Shown in pieces: positions 53,077 through 64,000 of a stretch of 64,000 bases of DNA. The translations under genes and the position numbers were made by a program. The stretch covers positions 71,917 to 135,916 of the forward strand of contig SUUK01000001.1 in the NCBI GenBank assembly GCA_015062535.1, given 5' to 3'. The notes under the pieces are model-generated. The model was not told where the DNA came from and made no database searches. It saw nothing but the letters and a program-made list of their open reading frames with translations. The stretch comes from Alphaproteobacteria bacterium. GTDB taxonomy: Bacteria > Pseudomonadota > Alphaproteobacteria > RF32 > CAG-239. Every line of letters begins with the position of its first letter. Position 1 is the first letter of the stretch.

Positions 53077-54051
53077 TTAAGCATTCTTTTTTTCTTTTGC
53101 TAAAGATAAGAAGATACTTCCCCCTAACAAACCAAATGTAACCAATAATGAATGCCAAGACTCTAAATGAATTCCAAATATTGGAAGTAAAATCTTAACA
53201 CCAATAAAGATTAACACAATTGCAAGAGCTGATTTTAAATAAACAAAGCGATTTACAGCAGCCTCAAGCAAGAAATAAAGCGCTCTTAAGCCCAAAATTG
53301 CAAAAATATTACTTGTATATACAATAAATACATCTTGAGTAATACCAAATATTGCAGGAATACTATCTATTGCAAATACAACATCCATAAGTTCAATAAT
53401 GATAAGTGCAAAAAGCAGTGGTGTAATATATTTCTTACCATTCTTTTTTGTAACAAAATGAGCGCCATCAATTTCATGAGTAACTGGCAAATATTGTTCA
53501 ACAAATTTATAGATTTTGCTATTTTTGATACTTTCTTCATCATTGTCTTTTTTATCATTTCTGTGCATCATCATTTTTGCACCAGTGTAAATCAAGAAAA
53601 CAGAGAAAATATACAATACCCAATGAAACTCACTAATAATAGCAGCACCAACACTAATCATAAGAGCTCTCATAACAACAGCGCCTAAAATACCCCAGAA
53701 CAAAACTCGGTGTTGATAAATTCTAGGAACACCAACGCTAGTAAATATGATAGACATTACAAAAATATTATCCATAGACAAGCTTTTTTCAATTAAAAAG
53801 CCAGTATAGTAATCCATTGCAGCATTTCCGCCTTTTTCGTACCATACAAATATACCAAACAAAAGACCTGCACCAATGTATGCAACACATACCCATAAGG
53901 TATGTGCAAAGCTTGGTATTTCGTTTTTGCGATTAAAACAGAACAAATCTAACGCTAACAAAACAACAACAGCAATTCCAAAGAATACCCACATTAATTC
54001 TTCAGACAATACCGCATGATGAGTAAACATATATTGTAATTTTTCTAACAT
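53077..54051 (-). CDS. TerC/Alx-family membrane protein
   Basis: A 324-residue inner-membrane protein with about nine helices. The paired acidic motifs are present: LSMDNIFVMSIIF in the first half and MDVVFAIDSIPAIFGI in the second, the latter being the TerC signature. These proteins export Mn or affect metal load during exoprotein maturation. It lies 19 bases after galE. No yybP-like riboswitch fits between them. Confidence 0.9.
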   Translation of the reverse strand: MLEKLQYMFTHHAVLSEELMWVFFGIAVVVLLALDLFCFNRKNEIPSFAHTLWVCVAYIGAGLLFGIFVWYEKGGNAAMDYYTGFLIEKSLSMDNIFVMSIIFTSVGVPRIYQHRVLFWGILGAVVMRALMISVGAAIISEFHWVLYIFSVFLIYTGAKMMMHRNDKKDNDEESIKNSKIYKFVEQYLPVTHEIDGAHFVTKKNGKKYITPLLFALIIIELMDVVFAIDSIPAIFGITQDVFIVYTSNIFAILGLRALYFLLEAAVNRFVYLKSALAIVLIFIGVKILLPIFGIHLESWHSLLVTFGLLGGSIFLSLAKEKKNA

Positions 54052-54070
54052 TTTTACTTTAATCCTATAA

Positions 54071-55039
54071 TTATATTTCTAAGTTCCACACACTGCTGAT
54101 AATTTCTTCAATATCAGTATAAACCGGTTTCCAGCCAAGTATTTTCTGAGCTTCATCAGCTTTAGCAGTTAATACAGCAGGATCCCCACTTCGCCTTGGA
54201 GCATAAGTATATTTAAGTTTTTTGCCAATAACTTTTTCTGTTGCATCCACAATCTCTTTTACACTAGTGCCGATACCAGTACCTAAATTGAGTTTATAAG
54301 ACTTATTTTCTTCAAACATCTTTTTTAATGCAAGGCTGTGTGCTCTAGCTAAATCTGTAACATGGATATAGTCTCTAATACAAGTGCCATCTCTTGTTTC
54401 ATAGTCATTACCAAAAATAGAAAAGCCATCACGTTTTCCTGTTGCTGCTTCCATAATTATTGGCATTAAGTTCTGAGGATTTCGCTCTTTTCCTCTAATA
54501 GTTCCATCAAAAGCATATCCAACAGCATTAAAATATCTTAAAGCCGTATAATTAAGCTTACCTAGTTTATTAAACCACTCCATATTTTCTTCAATAGCTC
54601 GTTTGGTGTAACCATAGTAATTTATTGGGTTAATAGGGTGCTTTTCATCCATTGGAATATATTCTGGCATACCATAAACAGCTGCGCTTGAAGAAAAAAC
54701 AATATACTTAACATTATTGTTTACCATTGCATTTAATATATTAATAGAGCCAGTAAGATTGTTTTTTGCATAAATGTCAGGAGAAATCATCGATTCTCCA
54801 ACAGCTTTTTTAGCGGCTAAATGAACAACTGCTTTAATATTTTGGCTCATCGCCTCATTTAATGATTTTTCATCTAATATATCGCCTTTAATAAATTTTG
54901 CTTTTTCAAGTATATTTATCTCATCTCCACTAGATAAATTATCATAAACAATAACGTCATATCCTTCTTCTATAAGTTGTTTTTGAACATGACTACCAAT
55001 ATAACCGGCACCGCCAATTACTAAAATTCTATCAGCCAA
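54071..55039 (-). CDS. galE: UDP-glucose 4-epimerase
   Basis: A 322-residue extended SDR. NAD loop GGAGYIGSH, catalytic YxxxK as YGYTK with Ser in SSSAAVYG, and RYFNAVGY / GDGTCIRDYIHVTDLA sugar-binding motifs. Supplies UDP-galactose for envelope glycans. Confidence 0.95.
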   Translation of the reverse strand: MADRILVIGGAGYIGSHVQKQLIEEGYDVIVYDNLSSGDEINILEKAKFIKGDILDEKSLNEAMSQNIKAVVHLAAKKAVGESMISPDIYAKNNLTGSINILNAMVNNNVKYIVFSSSAAVYGMPEYIPMDEKHPINPINYYGYTKRAIEENMEWFNKLGKLNYTALRYFNAVGYAFDGTIRGKERNPQNLMPIIMEAATGKRDGFSIFGNDYETRDGTCIRDYIHVTDLARAHSLALKKMFEENKSYKLNLGTGIGTSVKEIVDATEKVIGKKLKYTYAPRRSGDPAVLTAKADEAQKILGWKPVYTDIEEIISSVWNLEI

Positions 55040-55113
55040 TTTTATCTCCTATAAATATAAAATAATGATTTTCAATAACATAAAGTTGTATAAATTAAAA
55101 GCCTCTTACAGCT

Positions 55114-55131
55114 TTATCCACATAATCCACA
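55114..55131 (+). promoter_or_regulatory. Two abutting DnaA boxes upstream of dnaB
   Basis: TTATCCACA (55114-55122, perfect consensus) is followed with no gap by TAATCCACA (55123-55131, one mismatch), in an AT-rich 170-bp intergenic region between galE and dnaB. They lie 80-97 bases before the dnaB start. Confidence 0.65.
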
Positions 55132-55210
55132 AGCGTTTATATTTTTTATGGCATTATTTACATTTTAAACCATAAATGAGCTAACAATATTAAAAAAGGA
55201 TTCTTTTATC

Positions 55211-56728
55211 ATGGAAGCATTGGACGTAGCAAAATATTCAAATAATAACGATAATATCTCAGAACTAGATGTAATGCGTTTACCTAGAAATATTGAAGCA
55301 GAGCAGGCGCTTATTGGTGCTTTACTAGCAAATAATAAAGCATATGAAAAAGTTTCAGAGTTTTTGCGTCCAAATCACTTTTCAGATCCAATCCATGTAA
55401 AAGTTTTTGATGTTATTTCTCGCCTTATTCAAAAAGGCCATGTCGCAGATGTAATCACATTAAAAAACTATTTTGAACAAGAGGGTAGCTTAAATGATGT
55501 TGGTGGAATAGCTTATTTGATTAAATTATCAGAAGCTTCATCTCCACTAACAAATGTTGAATATTATGCACAATTTATATATGACAAGTACTTACGTCGC
55601 GAACTTATTTCAACAGGTTATGATATCGCAAGCGAAGCAATGAACGAAAAATTAGATGAAACAACTGCTTCGCAAATAGAAAAAGCAGAAAAACGTTTAT
55701 TTGAACTTGCTATGCATGGCGATGGTCAAAAAGGGTTTCAAGATTTCGGTACGTCACTTAACCAAGCTCTTGAATTAATTGCTAAAGCATATCAAAAAGA
55801 AGGCAAGGTATCAGGACTTTCAACAGGTTTGCATGAACTAGACTATAAATTAGGTGGTCTAAACGATTCTGACCTTTTAATATTAGCAGGACGTCCAGCT
55901 ATGGGTAAATCTGCTCTTGCAATGAATATTGCATATAATGTAGCAGAAAATATGCTAAATGATGAAAATATGGATCCACATTCAAAAGGTGTTGCTATTT
56001 TTTCACTCGAAATGTCTGCAGATCAATTAGCTTCTCGTATTTTATCAAGTATAACAGATACATCTGGTAAAAAATTACGTACCGGTGATTTAGAGTTATC
56101 AGAGTTTAATAGAATTGCAGCAGCTGTTCGTGAATACCAACGTTTACCTTTATATATAGATGATACACCAGGTATAACAATCAATACCATTAGAACCAGA
56201 GCTCGTCGCTTAAAAAGAACTCATGGTTTAGGGCTTATCGTTATTGACTATATTCAATTAATTAGTGGTTCAGAAGGTAAGAAAAATGAAGGAAACCGTG
56301 TGCAAGAGGTTTCAGAAATATCAAGAGGCTTAAAAATCTTAGCCAAAGAGCTTAAAGTTCCAGTTATTGCATTGTCACAATTAAATCGTGGGCTAGAACA
56401 ACGTGAAGATAAACGTCCATTAATGTCAGACTTGCGTGAATCAGGTTCAATCGAGCAAGACGCAGATATTGTTATGTTTGTATTCCGTGAAAATTACTAT
56501 ATTCAAAATGCAGAACCTAAACGTAACATGGGTGAAACAGATGAGCATTTCTTAAAAAGAACTGAAGAATGGCAACAAAAAAATCGTGAAACCCAAAATA
56601 TTGGTGAAGTAATTATAGGTAAGCACCGTCATGGTTCAACAGGAACCGTAAAACTATTCTGGAATGGAGAGTATGCAAGATTTAGCAACCTAACAAGAGA
56701 AGAATATCTTCCTGAGCAAAGAGGGTAG
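55211..56728 (+). CDS. dnaB: Replicative DNA helicase DnaB
   Basis: A 505-residue hexameric helicase: N-terminal domain beginning LPRNIEAEQALIGALL, linker, and RecA-like C-terminal domain with Walker A GRPAMGKSA (near 226-234), Walker B VIDYIQLI and DLRESGSIEQDADIV. No intein. Upstream region carries DnaA boxes. Confidence 0.97.
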   Translation: MEALDVAKYSNNNDNISELDVMRLPRNIEAEQALIGALLANNKAYEKVSEFLRPNHFSDPIHVKVFDVISRLIQKGHVADVITLKNYFEQEGSLNDVGGIAYLIKLSEASSPLTNVEYYAQFIYDKYLRRELISTGYDIASEAMNEKLDETTASQIEKAEKRLFELAMHGDGQKGFQDFGTSLNQALELIAKAYQKEGKVSGLSTGLHELDYKLGGLNDSDLLILAGRPAMGKSALAMNIAYNVAENMLNDENMDPHSKGVAIFSLEMSADQLASRILSSITDTSGKKLRTGDLELSEFNRIAAAVREYQRLPLYIDDTPGITINTIRTRARRLKRTHGLGLIVIDYIQLISGSEGKKNEGNRVQEVSEISRGLKILAKELKVPVIALSQLNRGLEQREDKRPLMSDLRESGSIEQDADIVMFVFRENYYIQNAEPKRNMGETDEHFLKRTEEWQQKNRETQNIGEVIIGKHRHGSTGTVKLFWNGEYARFSNLTREEYLPEQRG

Positions 56729-56732
56729 TTAT

Positions 56733-57101
56733 ATGAAAAAATACACCAAAGAAGAATGGGAAAATATTTGTCGTCGTTGTGGCAAGTGTTGTTTAATAAA
56801 ACTCGAGGATGAAGAAACGGGAGATATTTACTATACAAATGTTGTTTGCAAGTATTTTAATGAAGAAACAATGTCTTGTACAATCTATGATAAAAGAACA
56901 ACTCTAGTCCCAGAATGCTTAAAGCTTGATGCAAATAATGTTGATAAGTTGTGTTGGATGCCAAAAACTTGTGCTTATAGAGAGTTATTTGAAAAAAATC
57001 CATCTCCAATAAAAACCACCATTAAAGGAAGATGTGTTAAAGAAACCGAAATTGATCCAGAAAATATTGAAGACTATATCGTAGAATGGGAAGATCTATA
57101 A
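56733..57101 (+). CDS. YcgN/UPF0260-like cysteine-cluster protein, copy 1
   Basis: A 122-residue protein with the CRRCGKCC cluster (near 11-18), then CKYF, MSCTIYDKR and VPECLKL, the eight-Cys pattern of the YcgN/YkgJ families thought to bind zinc or iron-sulfur. WMPKTCAYREL matches the UPF0260 subfamily. It begins four bases after the dnaB stop. A second, related gene follows and overlaps its end. Confidence 0.85.
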   Translation: MKKYTKEEWENICRRCGKCCLIKLEDEETGDIYYTNVVCKYFNEETMSCTIYDKRTTLVPECLKLDANNVDKLCWMPKTCAYRELFEKNPSPIKTTIKGRCVKETEIDPENIEDYIVEWEDL

Positions 57102-57103
57102 AA

Positions 57104-57610
57104 ATGGATAAAGATGATTATATAATAGAAGACGATTACAATCCTCAATCACGTTTTGAAAATTTAGAAGATGTTGAGCCATATTTTTGGGAAAAGAAGA
57201 GCTTAGAAGAGTTATCTAAAAAAGAGTGGGAACTTTTGTGTGATGGATGTGGTAAATGTTGCCTAAATAAACTAGAAATAAAAGGTCGCATCTGTTTTAC
57301 CAATACGTATTGTCGTTTTTTAGACCCTAAAACATGTTTATGTAAAATTTATTCACATCGTTTGCAAAAAGTTAACGATTGCCGTGATATAGATATCAAC
57401 GCTATACGAGAAAAGCCCCGATGGCTCCCTAAAACATGCGCATATGTGTTGTTGGATGAGAAAAAAACTTTGCCATCATGGCATCCGTTGATTACGGGGC
57501 TAGCCTCAAGCGTTCATGAAGCAGGCTTTTCTTTAGCAAAAAGAGAATTAATAAATGAGACAGAGGTAGAAGATTATGAAAATCACATTGTTAAGTGGGA
57601 GGACCTTTGA
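57104..57610 (+). CDS. YcgN/UPF0260-like cysteine-cluster protein, copy 2
   Basis: About 168 residues, a diverged paralogue of copy 1 with CDGCGKCC, CRFLDPKTCLCKIY and WLPKTCAYVLL. It has an acidic N-terminal extension of about 35 residues and extra C-terminal length. ATG 57104 is preferred; an in-frame ATG at 57086 overlaps copy 1. Full UPF0260 length (about 150) fits this copy better than the first. Confidence 0.83.
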   Translation: MDKDDYIIEDDYNPQSRFENLEDVEPYFWEKKSLEELSKKEWELLCDGCGKCCLNKLEIKGRICFTNTYCRFLDPKTCLCKIYSHRLQKVNDCRDIDINAIREKPRWLPKTCAYVLLDEKKTLPSWHPLITGLASSVHEAGFSLAKRELINETEVEDYENHIVKWEDL

Positions 57611-58289
57611 TATAAATGCAGACCTTGGCTTTGATATGAAAGTTATTCATTCAGGAAGGTCTAGGCGCTTAACATTGAGGATAGATAAAAAAGATAGAGT
57701 GGCGGTTTTAACGATTCCAAAGTATTGTTCACGCAAAAAAGCTGTATCTTTTGTAGAAAGTCATCAAGATTGGGTTTTAGATAATTTAAGAAAAATCCCA
57801 GAACTTAAAAGTTTTAAGAATAATGATGTGATTAGTTTATTTGGTAAAGAATATAAAATAGAGCATTCTATGATTCGTGGTAATACTATGCTAGATAAGA
57901 AAAATAAAATACTCTATATCTCAGGTGGTATTGAGTTTTTGCACAGAAGAGTAAAAGATTTTATAAAAAAACTAGCACTAGAAGAATTTACAAATCGCTC
58001 AATAGAAGTTGCTGATAAAATAGGCAAAACCGTTCATAATGTTTGTATTAAAGATACAAAATCAAGATGGGCAAGTTGTTCAAGCTTAAATAATATAAAT
58101 TATAGCTGGCGCTTAGCTTTAGCTCCAGAATTTGTAATTAGATATATTGTTGCTCACGAAGTATCGCACTTAAAGCATCAAGATCATTCTGCATATTTTT
58201 GGGCATTAGTAGAGTTTTTAGAAGAGGATGCTAAAAAAGGCAAGGAATGGCTAACAGAAAACGGACATCTTTTATATATGTATAAATAA
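57576..58289 (+). CDS. YgjP-like (DUF45) zinc metallopeptidase
   Basis: A 237-residue SprT-related metallopeptidase: SRRLTLRIDKKDRVAVLTIP at the start, the core TKSRWASCSSLNNINYSWRL and the zinc motif VAHEVSHLKHQDHSAYFW. Starts 35 bases inside the preceding gene with AGGTAGAAG as ribosome site. Substrate unknown. Confidence 0.88.
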   Translation: MKITLLSGRTFDINADLGFDMKVIHSGRSRRLTLRIDKKDRVAVLTIPKYCSRKKAVSFVESHQDWVLDNLRKIPELKSFKNNDVISLFGKEYKIEHSMIRGNTMLDKKNKILYISGGIEFLHRRVKDFIKKLALEEFTNRSIEVADKIGKTVHNVCIKDTKSRWASCSSLNNINYSWRLALAPEFVIRYIVAHEVSHLKHQDHSAYFWALVEFLEEDAKKGKEWLTENGHLLYMYK

Positions 58290-58388
58290 TCATACCAATT
58301 TGTTAAAATTAATTTGTGAAAAAATAAGTTTAATGATGGATTTTTTTATTTAATAACATAGCATATATAGGATAAAGGGAGACAAAAG

Positions 58389-58940
58389 TTGAAAGATGTG
58401 TCAAAATATAAGATAGCTAAATCATATGCCTCTTCATGGGTAGACGTATCTTTTTTAAATAAGCTTGAGGATACAGTTCTAAAAGAAGTGGAAATACTTT
58501 CAAAAAGTTTGAAAGATGATGCTCTATTATGGCAAAAAATAATAACTCCCAAAGCAGGCAAAGCTATAAAAGAAGATATAATAAAAGCTATATCTAAAAA
58601 AATGAAACTATCTAAAGTAACTTCCAACTTATTAAGTTTGGTGGCAGAAAACTCAAGATTAGATTGCTTGTCATTAATTTTAGATGAGTGGCAAGAATTA
58701 TATTATGAAAAGAAATCAATAGTTAAAGTTAATGTAGAAACAGTAGTTCCTTTAACTTTAACCCAAGATAAAAAATTAAAAAAAGTTTTAGAAGAAAAAT
58801 TAAAAAAGACAGTAAAATTAAATTACATAATCAATAAAGAAATACTTGGTGGATTAAAAATTTCTTACGGCTCAAACTTAATAGATGATAGTTTGCAAAA
58901 TAAGTTAGAAAATATAAAGAAATTAATGTTAAACAGGTAA
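58389..58940 (+). CDS. atpH: ATP synthase subunit delta
   Basis: A 183-residue OSCP/delta subunit linking F1 to the stator. KYKIAKSYASSWVDVS at the start and the C-terminal LNYIINKEILGGLKISYGSNLIDDSL with the conserved GGxxI...DxS pattern identify it. The start is TTG, preceded by AGGGAGA. It opens the atpHAGDC operon. Confidence 0.92.
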   Translation: MKDVSKYKIAKSYASSWVDVSFLNKLEDTVLKEVEILSKSLKDDALLWQKIITPKAGKAIKEDIIKAISKKMKLSKVTSNLLSLVAENSRLDCLSLILDEWQELYYEKKSIVKVNVETVVPLTLTQDKKLKKVLEEKLKKTVKLNYIINKEILGGLKISYGSNLIDDSLQNKLENIKKLMLNR

Positions 58941-58985
58941 TAAAATATGAAATTAAAATCGGTTATTTTTTTAAGGGGTGAGTAA

Positions 58986-60560
58986 ATGGCAATAAAAGCA
59001 GAAGAAATTTCTTCAATTTTAAAAGAAAAAATTGAAAAATACGATTTTGATACTGAATTAAAAGAAGTCGGACAAGTTATTTCTGTTGGCGATGGTGTTG
59101 CAACAGTATATGGTCTTGATGGAGTTGAATATAACGAACTTGTAGAATTTTCATCAGGCACAAAGGGAATGGCACTAAACCTTGGTGAAGATAGTGTTGG
59201 TGTTGTTATATTTGGCTCCGATGGCGACATAAAAGAGGGGGACACTGTAAAAAGAACCAAAAATATTGTAAGTGTACCAGTTGGTCCAGAGCTTTTAGGT
59301 CGTGTTGTTGACGCATTAGGTGAACCAATTGATGGTTTAGGCGCAATAAAAGCAAAAGAATTTTCAAAAGTAGAAACTAAAGCTCCTGGAATTATTGAAC
59401 GTCGTGGAGTTCATGAGCCAGTTCAAACAGGTATTAAAGTAATCGATTCTCTTATCCCAATTGGTCGAGGTCAACGTGAGTTAATTATTGGTGACCGCCA
59501 AACCGGAAAAACCTCAATTATTGTTGATACAATAATAAATCAAAAAAGAATAAACGATAGAGCAAAGTCTGATAAAGAAAAACTATTTTGCATATATGTT
59601 GCAATTGGTCAAAAGCGCTCAACCGTTGCTCAAGTAGTAAAAACCTTAAAAGATAATGGCGCAATGGATTATACCATTGTTGTATCAGCAACAGCATCAG
59701 ATGCAGCTCCTTTGCAATACCTCGCTCCATATTCGGGCTGTGCAATGGGTGAGTATTTTAGAGACAGAGGTATGCATGCCGTTATATTTTATGATGACTT
59801 AACCAAGCAAGCAACTGCATATCGTCAAATGTCATTATTGCTTCGTCGTCCACCTGGTCGTGAAGCATTCCCTGGAGATGTATTCTATTTGCACTCAAGA
59901 CTATTAGAAAGAGCTGCAAAATTAGATGAAAAACATGGTGGAGGTTCATTAACAGCTATTCCAGTAATTGAAACTCAAGCCGGAGACGTTTCTGCCTATA
60001 TTCCAACTAATGTTATTTCAATCACAGATGGTCAAATATTCTTAGAAACTTCATTATTCTATCAAGGTATTCGTCCTGCTGTAAACGTTGGTATATCAGT
60101 TAGTCGTGTAGGATCTGCAGCACAAGTAAAAGCAATGAAACAAGTTTCAGGTTCAATGAAATTAGATCTTGCTCAATATACAGAAATGGCAGCATTCTCA
60201 CAATTTTCATCTGATTTAGATATTGCAACTAAAAAACTATTAAATAGAGGTGCAAGACTAACCGAAATGTTAAAGCAACCTGTATATCATCCATTATCAT
60301 TAGAAGAAGAGGTGATAATTTTATATGCAGGTTCTAATGGTTATTTAGATGATTTAGAAGTATCAGAAATTTCAGCTTTTGAACATTTCATTATCGAAAA
60401 GATGAATAAAGAGCATCTTGTAATAATGAAAGAAATAAGAGAAGAAAAAATTCTCTCAGATAAGCTAAATGAAGAGCTTAAAAATCTTCTAACAAACTAT
60501 GTTGAGGAATTTAAAAAACTTAACAGAACCACTGAAAATAGTGAAGAAAAAATAGCTTAA
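58986..60560 (+). CDS. atpA: ATP synthase subunit alpha
   Basis: A 524-residue F1 subunit. P-loop GDRQTGKT (near 169-176), [21 protein letters not shown] and [15 protein letters not shown] are all present. A Glu-rich C-terminus extends past the usual end by about ten residues. AGGGGTGAG precedes the start. Confidence 0.98.
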   Translation: MAIKAEEISSILKEKIEKYDFDTELKEVGQVISVGDGVATVYGLDGVEYNELVEFSSGTKGMALNLGEDSVGVVIFGSDGDIKEGDTVKRTKNIVSVPVGPELLGRVVDALGEPIDGLGAIKAKEFSKVETKAPGIIERRGVHEPVQTGIKVIDSLIPIGRGQRELIIGDRQTGKTSIIVDTIINQKRINDRAKSDKEKLFCIYVAIGQKRSTVAQVVKTLKDNGAMDYTIVVSATASDAAPLQYLAPYSGCAMGEYFRDRGMHAVIFYDDLTKQATAYRQMSLLLRRPPGREAFPGDVFYLHSRLLERAAKLDEKHGGGSLTAIPVIETQAGDVSAYIPTNVISITDGQIFLETSLFYQGIRPAVNVGISVSRVGSAAQVKAMKQVSGSMKLDLAQYTEMAAFSQFSSDLDIATKKLLNRGARLTEMLKQPVYHPLSLEEEVIILYAGSNGYLDDLEVSEISAFEHFIIEKMNKEHLVIMKEIREEKILSDKLNEELKNLLTNYVEEFKKLNRTTENSEEKIA

Positions 60561-60570
60561 AGGAAGTAAA

Positions 60571-61482
60571 ATGGCAAGCTTAAAAGAGCTACGTACACGA
60601 ATAGAAAGTGTTAAATCAACTAAAAAGATAACTTCTGCCATGAAGATGGTGGCAGCATCTAAATTTCGTCGTGCTCAGCTTACTTTAGATAAAAGTGAAT
60701 TATTCCAAAAGATGTTGATAGAAAATATCAAAAAAGTTCTATTGGAATTAAAAACACTAGAAAAAGAAAAAGGCATTACATTTATGCTTCCTAAAATGCT
60801 AGTAGAAGCTAAAAATCCTAAAGTTTATGCTTTGTTTGTACTAGCATCTGATAGAGGTCTATGTGGTGGTTATAATACAATGATAGCAAAAACTGCCAAA
60901 AAGCGTATAGATGAGCTAAAAAGCCAAGGTAAAATAGTAAAAGTATTTTGCTATGGTAAAAAAGCATCATCAGGATTAAAACGCTTTGGCGTTACAGATA
61001 TTGTAGAAAGTAAAGATGCTGTTATTAAAAAGCATTTAACCTATGCGGAAGCTATGCATTTCTTAAAAGATGTATGGGAAACAAAACTTCACTATCATGC
61101 AGATATTTGTGAGATAGTATATAGTGACTTTTTAACAGGTTTAACAAGAACATATCTTTCAAAGCAAGTTATTCCATTTGATATTGAGATAACAGAAAAT
61201 GACACCAATATCACTAAAGTAGGTAATGCTTTTTATAATTACTTGCCAGATAAATTAGAATTATTAAAAAATTTATCAAGTATGTATATGCGTACATCAA
61301 TGTTTGAAGTTTTAATTAATTCACAAGCATCAGAGCATGCCGCTCGCATGAGTTCTATGGATAATGCAACCAACAATGCAGAAGATATGATAAGTTCATT
61401 AACGTTCAAATATAATAGCTTAAGACAATCAGCAATTACTACAGAATTAGTAGAAATCGTTGCTGGTGCTGAGGCAATGTAG
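60571..61482 (+). CDS. atpG: ATP synthase subunit gamma
   Basis: A 303-residue central-stalk subunit. N-terminal LRTRIESVKSTKKITSAMKM and C-terminal ARMSSMDNATNNAEDMI are the family signature. Ten bases after atpA. Confidence 0.97.
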   Translation: MASLKELRTRIESVKSTKKITSAMKMVAASKFRRAQLTLDKSELFQKMLIENIKKVLLELKTLEKEKGITFMLPKMLVEAKNPKVYALFVLASDRGLCGGYNTMIAKTAKKRIDELKSQGKIVKVFCYGKKASSGLKRFGVTDIVESKDAVIKKHLTYAEAMHFLKDVWETKLHYHADICEIVYSDFLTGLTRTYLSKQVIPFDIEITENDTNITKVGNAFYNYLPDKLELLKNLSSMYMRTSMFEVLINSQASEHAARMSSMDNATNNAEDMISSLTFKYNSLRQSAITTELVEIVAGAEAM

Positions 61483-63030
<1,548 letters not shown>

Positions 63031-63035
63031 ATCTC

Positions 63036-63428
63036 ATGGCAAAAGATATTGAATTAAAGATATATATGCCAGAAAAGAAAGTCTTTGATAAAAAGGTTTT
63101 TAGAGCTGTTCTGCCATATGATAATAAAACAATTACTGTTCTAAAAGACAGAGCTCCAACATTGTTATCATTAGATATGGGGATAATCCAAATACTAGAT
63201 GAAGCTTATAACACAATAGAAGAGTGGTTTATAGCAGATGGTATGGCAGATATAAAAAACAATACATGCACAATCTTAACAGAGTCATGTTTTGATAAAA
63301 ATGAACTAAGCTTAGAAAAAGCCAAAGAATTAAATGAAAATTTTTCCAATCCATTCTATAAATGGCTAATAGAATTTTATGAAAAACAAGAAGCTCTAAA
63401 AAAACTTCAAAAAACATCTAAAATTTAA
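63036..63428 (+). CDS. atpC: ATP synthase subunit epsilon
   Basis: A 130-residue subunit; the beta-barrel region reads IELKIYMPEKKVFDKKVFRAVLP, followed by a helical C-terminus. Five bases after atpD. Ends before a strong terminator. Confidence 0.92.
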   Translation: MAKDIELKIYMPEKKVFDKKVFRAVLPYDNKTITVLKDRAPTLLSLDMGIIQILDEAYNTIEEWFIADGMADIKNNTCTILTESCFDKNELSLEKAKELNENFSNPFYKWLIEFYEKQEALKKLQKTSKI

Positions 63429-63470
63429 AAAAAAGACTGCAACATATAATGGTTGCAGTTTTTTTTATAT
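63426..63470. terminator. Bidirectional terminator between atpC and priA
   Basis: AAAAAAAAGACTGCAAC, loop, GTTGCAGTTTTTTTT, with A and T tracts on both sides. Confidence 0.85.
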
Positions 63471-63475
63471 CTCTA

Positions 63476-64000
63476 TCACATAAAAGAATAGGGGTTAATA
63501 TCAATATCTACTCTAACATTAGATTTAAGTTTCACCATGCTAAGCCATTTTTTTAGTATTTCTTGGATATTTACATTTTTATGAGTTTTTAACAACAAAC
63601 GATATCTATATCTTCCTCTAAGCAAACTTAAAGGTGCAGGCGCAGGACCATATGTATCAATCATGTCTGTATGAGGTGCGCACTTTCCAAGCATATATGC
63701 AGCAGTTTCTGCAGCTTCATTATTGGTAGAACTAATGATAATTGCAGCTAATTTTCCATAAGGAGGCATTTTAAGCATTTGTCTTGATGACTTTTCTATA
63801 TCAACAAAAGCCTCTCTATCATGTTTTATAACAGCATCTAATATTAAGTTATCCGGATAAAGAGTTTGTAAATAAACAAATCCTTTTTTCTCGCTTCTTC
63901 CAGCACGTCCTGCAACTTGTGATAAAAGTTGAAAAGTTTGCTCAGTTGAGCGCAAATCAGTCCCCATCAAACCAAGGTCAGCATCAATAACTCCAACCAG
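63476..64000 (-). CDS. priA: Primosomal protein N' (PriA), C-terminal part, cut by the window end
   Basis: The frame continues off the right edge (reading LVGVIDADLGLMGTDLRS at the edge). The helicase motif VI region QLLSQVAGRAGRSEKKG, then PPYGKLAAIIISS and YGPAPAPLSLLRGRYRYRLLLK of the C-terminal domain identify PriA. priA next to atpH/atpC is common in Alphaproteobacteria. Confidence 0.93.
   Translation of the reverse strand: MVGVIDADLGLMGTDLRSTEQTFQLLSQVAGRAGRSEKKGFVYLQTLYPDNLILDAVIKHDREAFVDIEKSSRQMLKMPPYGKLAAIIISSTNNEAAETAAYMLGKCAPHTDMIDTYGPAPAPLSLLRGRYRYRLLLKTHKNVNIQEILKKWLSMVKLKSNVRVDIDINPYSFM

Noticed and set aside
54052..54070. Manganese riboswitch before terC
   Set aside because: Only 19 bases separate galE and terC, too short for the aptamer.

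Overview
The window reads as about 64 kb of an AT-rich (roughly 30% GC by eye) alphaproteobacterial chromosome. The lineage rests on gene order: bamE facing DUF177-rpmF-plsX-fabH-ihfA-merR, a lolC/E-lolD pair, an mlaE-mlaF-mlaD-lipoprotein operon, and atpHAGDC with priA convergent behind it. Small size of many intergenic gaps, strong A+T bias and host-associated functions (GH13 glucosidase, envelope glycosyltransferases) would fit an uncultured gut alphaproteobacterium, but that placement is inference.

Positions 1-12.7 kb are an accessory, defence-rich region. It opens with a CRISPR array of 14 perfect repeats plus one degenerate repeat and 14 spacers (12 unique), then a type II-like cas1 with no cas2 or cas9 beside it. 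A Fic-domain gene with an altered catalytic motif stands where cas9 would be expected. Next come a small HNH nuclease and an XRE-repressor/ImmA-protease pair with shared operator-like palindromes. From 5012 to 12692 a segment is bracketed by about 157-bp direct repeats and ends exactly at the 3' end of tRNA-Gln(TTG). It holds a BcgI-like restriction-modification operon (nuclease-methylase fusion, specificity subunit, DGQHR-type protein), a small membrane-anchored protein, and a GmrSD/DUF262 type IV restriction gene broken by one stop codon inside its DGQQR motif.

Positions 12.9-28.6 kb are mostly core: GNAT, MarC, BamE, the DUF177-to-SlyX run, LepB, a GtrII-like membrane glycosyltransferase, ClpB, a CHAP-like cysteine-hydrolase/coiled-coil gene pair, and a GH13 enzyme. 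At 28.7 kb tRNA-Lys(CTT) is followed by two 334/335-bp tandem units, plus the start of a third, each rich in hairpins and each ending in a decayed copy of the tRNA 3' end.

Positions 29.6-49.6 kb carry cca, a very large exported MORN/YwqK-repeat protein, nitroreductase, a eukaryotic-type phosphomannomutase, three lineage-specific paralogues sharing a TTGACA-A-tract promoter with a fourth orphan gene, rpsD, lolCD, the mla operon, a PfkB kinase lacking the usual catalytic Asp, and a GT39-like glycosyltransferase. Positions 49.6-64 kb carry a 28-bp perfect palindrome, a 24-residue lipoprotein, a decayed MazG-like gene, envelope genes, terC, galE, dnaB preceded by two abutting DnaA boxes, two YcgN-like cysteine-cluster proteins, a YgjP-like metallopeptidase, the F1 ATP synthase operon, and the C-terminal part of priA.

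The most unusual items are the tRNA-Lys tandem structured units, the fic-cas1-CRISPR arrangement, the tRNA-Gln-linked restriction island with its nonsense-mutated GmrSD, the predicted ImmA-controlled HNH nuclease, and the paralogue family with a common promoter.
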